Shown here one piece after another: positions 7,289 through 10,000 of a stretch of DNA of 10,000 nucleotides. The notes under the pieces were generated by a model. That model was not told the DNA's origin. It saw nothing but the letters and a program-made list of their open reading frames with translations, and made no database searches. Both the position numbers and the translations under genes were made by a program. This stretch comes from Asticcacaulis sp. (GTDB taxonomy: Bacteria > Pseudomonadota > Alphaproteobacteria > Caulobacterales > Caulobacteraceae), in contig NZ_JAIWNX010000290.1 of the NCBI RefSeq assembly GCF_020217185.1, positions 1 to 10,000 of the forward strand, given 5' to 3'. The stretch's first letter is position 1, and each line of letters starts with the position of its first letter.

Positions 7289-7971
7289 AACTTCTTCGAC
7301 AGGGTGACGAAGGTGGACTCGCCGTACTTGGCCCCCAGATCGCCCTTATCCGTCGTAGTATAGGTCAGGCTGACCAGAAACTTCGGCGTCACCGCATAGC
7401 TCACCCCGGCCAGATAGCTGGTGTAATCCACACTGTCCTGATTGTGGCGGAAGCCGTTGGCCGCCTGAAGCGTCAGTTTCGGCGTCACCTTGTAGTCCAG
7501 CCCCCATTCGCTGAAGGTGGCCTGCTTTGCCTTGCCATAGTTGTCCGGCGAATAGGCCAGATTGAGCTTGGCCGTCAGGCGCGCGTTCAGCTTGCGCGCG
7601 GCATTGATCTCATACTCCGTAAACTCGTTATCAATGCCGATTTTGGTGCTGTTATACTGCTTGAAGATTGCGCGCGACGTGACGTCATTGCCCAGCCACT
7701 TCGACTTGTACCCGATCAGAAGCTGGGTCTGGTTATCGACGCCGGTCGTGCGGTCACGCATCGACTTGTACAGGAAGCCGCCAAACACCTTGCCATAGGC
7801 GGCCTGCCCGCCGACGGTATACTGGGGGCGGCCTTCTGTCTGGCTGACGCTGCGATAGATACCGTCGCTGAGGGCTTTGATTTCCGCCGAATATTTGACC
7901 GTTTCGGCCTGAGCGACCGTTGGCAAGACAAAAAGCAGGGCGGCGGGCAAAAGGAAGCTGTTCGCAGACAT
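7285..7971 (-). CDS. TorF-family putative outer-membrane porin
   Basis: This 228-residue protein has a clear Sec signal peptide at 1-22 (MSANSFLLPA, a hydrophobic core, then AQA before ETVKYS). The mature part alternates polar and aromatic residues as in beta strands and ends in LSKKF, a terminal phenylalanine fitting the BAM recognition signal. The early motif YRSVSQTEGRPQ resembles the S-x-Y-x-x-x-x-S-Q-T region of the TorF (TIGR02001) putative porins, and length fits that family. The start is set at ATG 7971 because GGAGA lies 5 bases upstream and the signal peptide begins there; a frame extension to 8010 adds 13 residues that would disrupt it. Role (diffusion channel or small beta-barrel) is family-level inference. 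It lies downstream of dctA on the same strand, beyond a probable terminator. Its TAG stop shares a CTAG with the kinase stop. Confidence 0.82.
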   Translation of the reverse strand: MSANSFLLPAALLFVLPTVAQAETVKYSAEIKALSDGIYRSVSQTEGRPQYTVGGQAAYGKVFGGFLYKSMRDRTTGVDNQTQLLIGYKSKWLGNDVTSRAIFKQYNSTKIGIDNEFTEYEINAARKLNARLTAKLNLAYSPDNYGKAKQATFSEWGLDYKVTPKLTLQAANGFRHNQDSVDYTSYLAGVSYAVTPKFLVSLTYTTTDKGDLGAKYGESTFVTLSKKF

Positions 7972-7976
7972 TAGGG

Positions 7977-7981
7977 TCTCC
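7977..7981 (-). promoter_or_regulatory. Ribosome binding site of the porin gene
   Basis: On the minus strand GGAGA is followed by five bases (CCCTA) and then ATG at 7971. This decides the start against the longer in-frame opening at 8010 and places the start exactly at the signal peptide. Confidence 0.75.
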
Positions 7982-8029
7982 GTTGGCGAAACCGCAGCGC
8001 AGTCTCGCATTCATCTCAAAAGAAGGGAT

Positions 8030-8076
8030 TAAAAGGAACCCGTGCCGGGGGCTCGAACCGATACACCGGCACGGGT
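8030..8076 (-). terminator. Rho-independent terminator of dctA
   Basis: Bases 8066-8076 and 8038-8048 form a perfect 11-bp stem (ACCCGTGCCGG paired with CCGGCACGGGT), with a 17-base loop at 8049-8065. On the minus strand TTCCTTTTAAT follows, a U-rich tail. On the plus strand no T-run follows, so the signal is directional for dctA. Its loop contains TTCGAGCC, which resembles a tRNA T-loop, but no tRNA is present. It lies about 60 bases before the porin ATG, leaving little room for a separate porin promoter. Confidence 0.75.
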
Positions 8077-8081
8077 CAGTG

Positions 8082-8136
8082 AGGATGGAACCGTTAGGGG
8101 GGACACGACCGGGCTACGGCCGGAAGGTTCCATCCT
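8082..8136 (-). repeat. Long inverted repeat (hairpin) directly after the dctA stop
   Basis: The arms AGGATGGAACC (8082-8092) and GGTTCCATCCT (8126-8136) pair perfectly over 11 bases. The 33-base loop is GC-rich and can form a small inner CCGG/CCGG stem. The hairpin begins 7 bases after the dctA stop and ends 5 bases before the terminator hairpin. No T-run follows on either strand, so it is not a classical terminator. A transcript-stabilising structure, part of a 3'-UTR-derived small RNA, or a binding site are possible roles; none is shown by sequence. Confidence 0.7.
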
Positions 8137-8143
8137 TAAAAGA

Positions 8144-9520
8144 TTAGTCCGCGCTCTTCTCGCCCAGTTGCAGACCTGCCGGAGCGCCGTGGATGGCCAT
8201 CACCGGTTCGGCCTCGATCATGGGCTTGCCATTCATGGCGGCGCGGAAGGTGTCCATGTCGATCGACTTTTCCCAGCGGCTGACGACGACGGTGGCGACC
8301 GCATTGCCGATGAAGTTGGTGATCGAGCGGCATTCCGACATGAAGCGGTCAACGCCCAGAATGATGGCCATACCGGCAAGCGGCACGGTCGGCACCACCG
8401 ACAAGGTGGCGGCCAGGGTGATGAAGCCCGCGCCCGTCACCCCGGCTGCGCCCTTGGACGACAGCATGGCGACCGACAGCAACAGCAGTTGTTGCTCAAG
8501 CGACAGGTGGGTGTTGGTGGCCTGAGCGATAAACAGGGCGGCCAGCGTCATGTAGATATTGGTGCCATCGAGGTTGAACGAATAGCCGGTCGGCACGACA
8601 AGGCCCACGACCGAACGCTTGCAGCCCGCGGCCTCCATCTTTTCCATCAGGCTCGGCAGGGCCGATTCCGAGGACGAGGTGCCGAGCACCAGAAGAAGCT
8701 CCGCCTTCAGATAGCCGATCAGCTTGAAGATCGAGAAGCCGTTGGCGGCACAGACAGCGCCCAGAATGACGATCACGAACAGGGCCGAGGTGGCGTAGAA
8801 GGTGCCGACCAGCGCCGCCAGATTGACGATGGAGGCGATGCCGTACTTGCCGATGGTGAAGGCGAAGGCACCGAAAGCCCCGATGGGCGCGGCCTTCATC
8901 AGGATCGACACCATCTTGAAAATGGCGTGGCTGACGGTTTCCAGCAGGTTGACCAGCGGCTTCGCGCGCTCACCCACAAAGATCAGCGAAATGCCGAACA
9001 GGATGGCGATAAACAGCACCTGAAGGATGTTGCCTTCGACAAAGGCCGAAGTGAAGGTCGTCGGAATAATGTCCATCACGAAGCCGATCAGGGTCGTTTC
9101 GTGCGCCTTGGCGGCGTATTCATCTACCTTGGCATTGTGCAGCGTCGCCGGGTCGATATTCATGCCGTGACCGGGCTGCACCACATTGGCGACGATCAGG
9201 CCGACGATCAGGGCCAGGGTCGAAAAGGTCAGGAAGTAGGCAAAGGCCTTGCCCGTGACCGAGCCGACGCCTTTCAGCGAGCCCATGCCGGCAATACCCG
9301 TGACGATAGTCAGGAAGATGACTGGCGAAATGATCATCTTGACCAGCTTGATAAAGCCGTCACCCAGCGGTTTCAGCGCCTCGCCGGTCTGCGGGTAAAA
9401 GTGCCCGATGGCCGCGCCCAGAGCAATGGCAACCAGCACCTGAAAATAGAGATGGGCATAGAAGGGGCGCTTGCGCGGGGCGGCCGCGGTCAGCGTGTCC
9501 GTAGGGATATGCATCTGCAT
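8144..9520 (-). CDS. dctA: C4-dicarboxylate:cation symporter DctA
   Basis: This 458-residue inner-membrane symporter of the DAACS/glutamate-transporter fold imports succinate, fumarate and malate with protons or sodium. Diagnostic motifs are complete: [20 protein letters not shown] near 61-80, serine-rich hairpin 1 [10 protein letters not shown] (281-290), TM7 [15 protein letters not shown] (310-324), hairpin 2 [13 protein letters not shown] (354-366), and TM8 [16 protein letters not shown] (391-406) with R398 in the substrate site. The wording of hairpin 1 and TM8 fits DctA rather than GltP-type glutamate carriers. The length is slightly over the usual 430-450 because of a short N-terminal tail. 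The start ATG at 9520 has the Shine-Dalgarno GAGGA six bases upstream (9527-9531). Two DctD-like palindromes lie 130-180 bases upstream and dctB is divergent, the classic arrangement for two-component, sigma-54-linked control. Two hairpins follow the stop. Confidence 0.95.
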   Translation of the reverse strand: MQMHIPTDTLTAAAPRKRPFYAHLYFQVLVAIALGAAIGHFYPQTGEALKPLGDGFIKLVKMIISPVIFLTIVTGIAGMGSLKGVGSVTGKAFAYFLTFSTLALIVGLIVANVVQPGHGMNIDPATLHNAKVDEYAAKAHETTLIGFVMDIIPTTFTSAFVEGNILQVLFIAILFGISLIFVGERAKPLVNLLETVSHAIFKMVSILMKAAPIGAFGAFAFTIGKYGIASIVNLAALVGTFYATSALFVIVILGAVCAANGFSIFKLIGYLKAELLLVLGTSSSESALPSLMEKMEAAGCKRSVVGLVVPTGYSFNLDGTNIYMTLAALFIAQATNTHLSLEQQLLLLSVAMLSSKGAAGVTGAGFITLAATLSVVPTVPLAGMAIILGVDRFMSECRSITNFIGNAVATVVVSRWEKSIDMDTFRAAMNGKPMIEAEPVMAIHGAPAGLQLGEKSAD

Positions 9521-9652
9521 GGGTGTTCCTCGACCCTTTGGTGGTTTTTGTTAACTCACCATAATCCGGCACCACCCCTGTGCCCACAATTCGGCCAATT
9601 TTCATTAAATCATTGAAATATAGAAATTTATATTAAAGACAGCCCTACATTT

Positions 9653-9670
9653 TGTGTGAAATTTCGCACA
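9653..9670. promoter_or_regulatory. DctD-like upstream activator site 1
   Basis: The 18-base near-palindrome TGTGTGAAATTTCGCACA matches the arm pattern TGTGCG-N6-CGCACA described for rhizobial DctD sites, with one departure (T for C in the left arm). It sits about 133 bases upstream of the dctA ATG, a usual enhancer distance. The identification rests on the motif and on dctA/dctB context. Confidence 0.7.
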
Positions 9671-9684
9671 CATAATCCAGACAT

Positions 9685-9702
9685 TGTGCGAAATTTCACA
9701 AA
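9685..9702. promoter_or_regulatory. DctD-like upstream activator site 2
   Basis: TGTGCGAAATTTCACAAA repeats site 1 with a perfect left arm and a weaker right arm. The GAAATTTC cores of the two sites are exactly 32 bases apart, about three helical turns, so bound dimers would face the same side of the DNA. The site ends 16 bases before the dctB ATG, so occupancy could also affect dctB expression. Confidence 0.65.
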
Positions 9703-9718
9703 GGTTTATGATGGCCAC

Positions 9719-10000
9719 ATGTTCCTTGTACCGCGCAAGATTCGACGGCCTCTGCTGATCCTCGCCGGCCTTGCCTGCGTGGTCGGTCTGGGGCTGGCCC
9801 TGTGGGGCGTCTATAGCCTGAGCTATACCGGGGCCCTGCGCATCGTCTCTGAGGACGTCGAAACGCGGGCGCGGCTGCGCGCCGCCGTCCTGCAAAGCGA
9901 GATGGAGCGGCAGGCGACGGTGGCGCTGGTCCTCAGCGACGACAGCGACGTGACCGCCGCGCTGCTGGGCAATCGGCCAGCGCTCTATAGCGGTGTCTCC
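9719..10000 (+). CDS. dctB: C4-dicarboxylate sensor kinase DctB, N-terminal part, truncated by window end
   Basis: Only the first 94 residues are visible and the frame is still open at base 10000. A basic start (PRKIRR) leads into one hydrophobic helix at about 11-35. An extracytoplasmic segment follows: VETRARLRAAVLQSEMERQATVALVLSDDSDVTAALLG. The pattern of R-x-x-x-L-x-S-E-x-E-R, then L-x-x-D-x-x-V-x-x-A-L-L, is that of the long membrane-distal helix starting the DctB sensor domain. Position divergent to dctA with DctD-like sites between supports the name. The kinase core is outside the window and cannot be checked. ATG 9719 was chosen; AAAGG lies 14 bases upstream, too far for a good ribosome site. 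The in-frame GTG at 9686 would place site 2 inside the gene and is less likely. Confidence 0.75.
   Translation, partial: MFLVPRKIRRPLLILAGLACVVGLGLALWGVYSLSYTGALRIVSEDVETRARLRAAVLQSEMERQATVALVLSDDSDVTAALLGNRPALYSGVS

Larger units (their letters stand above)
9521..9718. promoter_or_regulatory. dctA-dctB divergent control region
   Basis: This 198-bp gap carries the dctA ribosome site (9527-9531), two DctD-like sites (9653-9670 and 9685-9702), and an AT-rich block at 9601-9640 of about 85% A+T. That block includes a perfect inverted repeat AATATA-N6-TATATT at 9617-9634. A GC-rich block 9567-9597 on the dctA side holds sequences close to a sigma-54 -24/-12 element on the minus strand. The best one (TTGGC... 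to ...GGGCA) has 11 rather than 10 bases between GG and GC, so the promoter is not certain. Confidence 0.65.

Noticed and set aside
8038..8076. tRNA-like 3' end (TTCGAGCC followed by GGCACGGG on the minus strand)
   Set aside because: The complementary CCCGTGCC lies only about 37 bases away, far too short for a tRNA, with no D- or anticodon arm. The T-rich tail makes a terminator the simpler reading.
8042..9616. Long plus-strand open frame (524 codons) opposite dctA
   Set aside because: Composition is again shadow-like (Gln, Asp, Gly, Arg, His) while the minus strand encodes DctA with all family motifs. It also runs across the terminator hairpins.
9686..9718. Upstream in-frame GTG as an alternative dctB start
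   Set aside because: It would encode part of the DctD-like palindrome (VRNFTKVYDGH) and add a polar stretch before the basic-hydrophobic N-terminus expected of a membrane sensor.
9708..9758. Short 16-codon open frame starting ATGATG just before and overlapping dctB
   Set aside because: AAGG lies only a few bases upstream, but the peptide has no feature such as repeated regulatory codons, and its overlap into dctB looks coincidental.
1..10000. Search by eye for CRISPR arrays, insertion sequences, phage genes, rRNA and tRNA
   Set aside because: No regularly spaced direct repeats, transposase motifs, terminal inverted repeats with target duplications, or structural RNA signatures were seen.

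Overview
The window comes from a GC-rich genome with AT-rich promoter pockets. The gene types (a DctA/DctB C4-dicarboxylate locus, an ExuT-like MFS carrier, a TorF-type small porin, and an ABC export operon paired with an NtrC/NtrY-like two-component pair) fit an alphaproteobacterium. Caulobacterales (for example an Asticcacaulis-like organism) is my best guess, but it is an inference from protein style only. No rRNA, convincing tRNA, insertion sequence, CRISPR array or phage gene is visible, so this looks like ordinary chromosome.

Layout: (1) 1-894 (+) is the C-terminal part of an MFS sugar-acid carrier, closed by a hairpin terminator at 901-933. (2) 5371-937 (-) is a tightly overlapping three-gene operon: periplasmic adaptor, then ABC ATPase, then an 820-residue MacB/FtsX-type permease. 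Four-base stop/start overlaps (ATGA and GTGA) join the genes. (3) 5489-7288 (+), divergent from that operon across a 117-bp AT-rich gap, holds a short receiver-Fis response regulator and a membrane PAS histidine kinase. (4) 7971-7285 (-) is a small outer-membrane TorF-like porin. It converges on the kinase so tightly that both genes use one CTAG palindrome for their stop codons. (5) 8030-8136 holds two consecutive hairpins that form the 3' UTR of dctA. The second has a U-rich tail and looks like a terminator. (6) 9520-8144 (-) is dctA. (7) 9521-9718 is the dctA/dctB divergent control region, with two near-palindromic DctD-like sites spaced 32 bp apart. (8) 9719-10000 (+) is the start of dctB, cut by the window end.

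How the genes work together: the adaptor, ATPase and permease should form one MacAB-like export or envelope-stress pump. The divergent kinase/regulator pair probably controls it. The regulator carries the receiver and Fis-type DNA-binding ends of an NtrC-family protein but has no sigma-54 AAA+ domain between them. At the right end, DctB (with DctD presumably just outside) would sense C4-dicarboxylates and switch on dctA through the paired sites. The porin downstream of dctA could supply an outer-membrane route, though that link is only positional.
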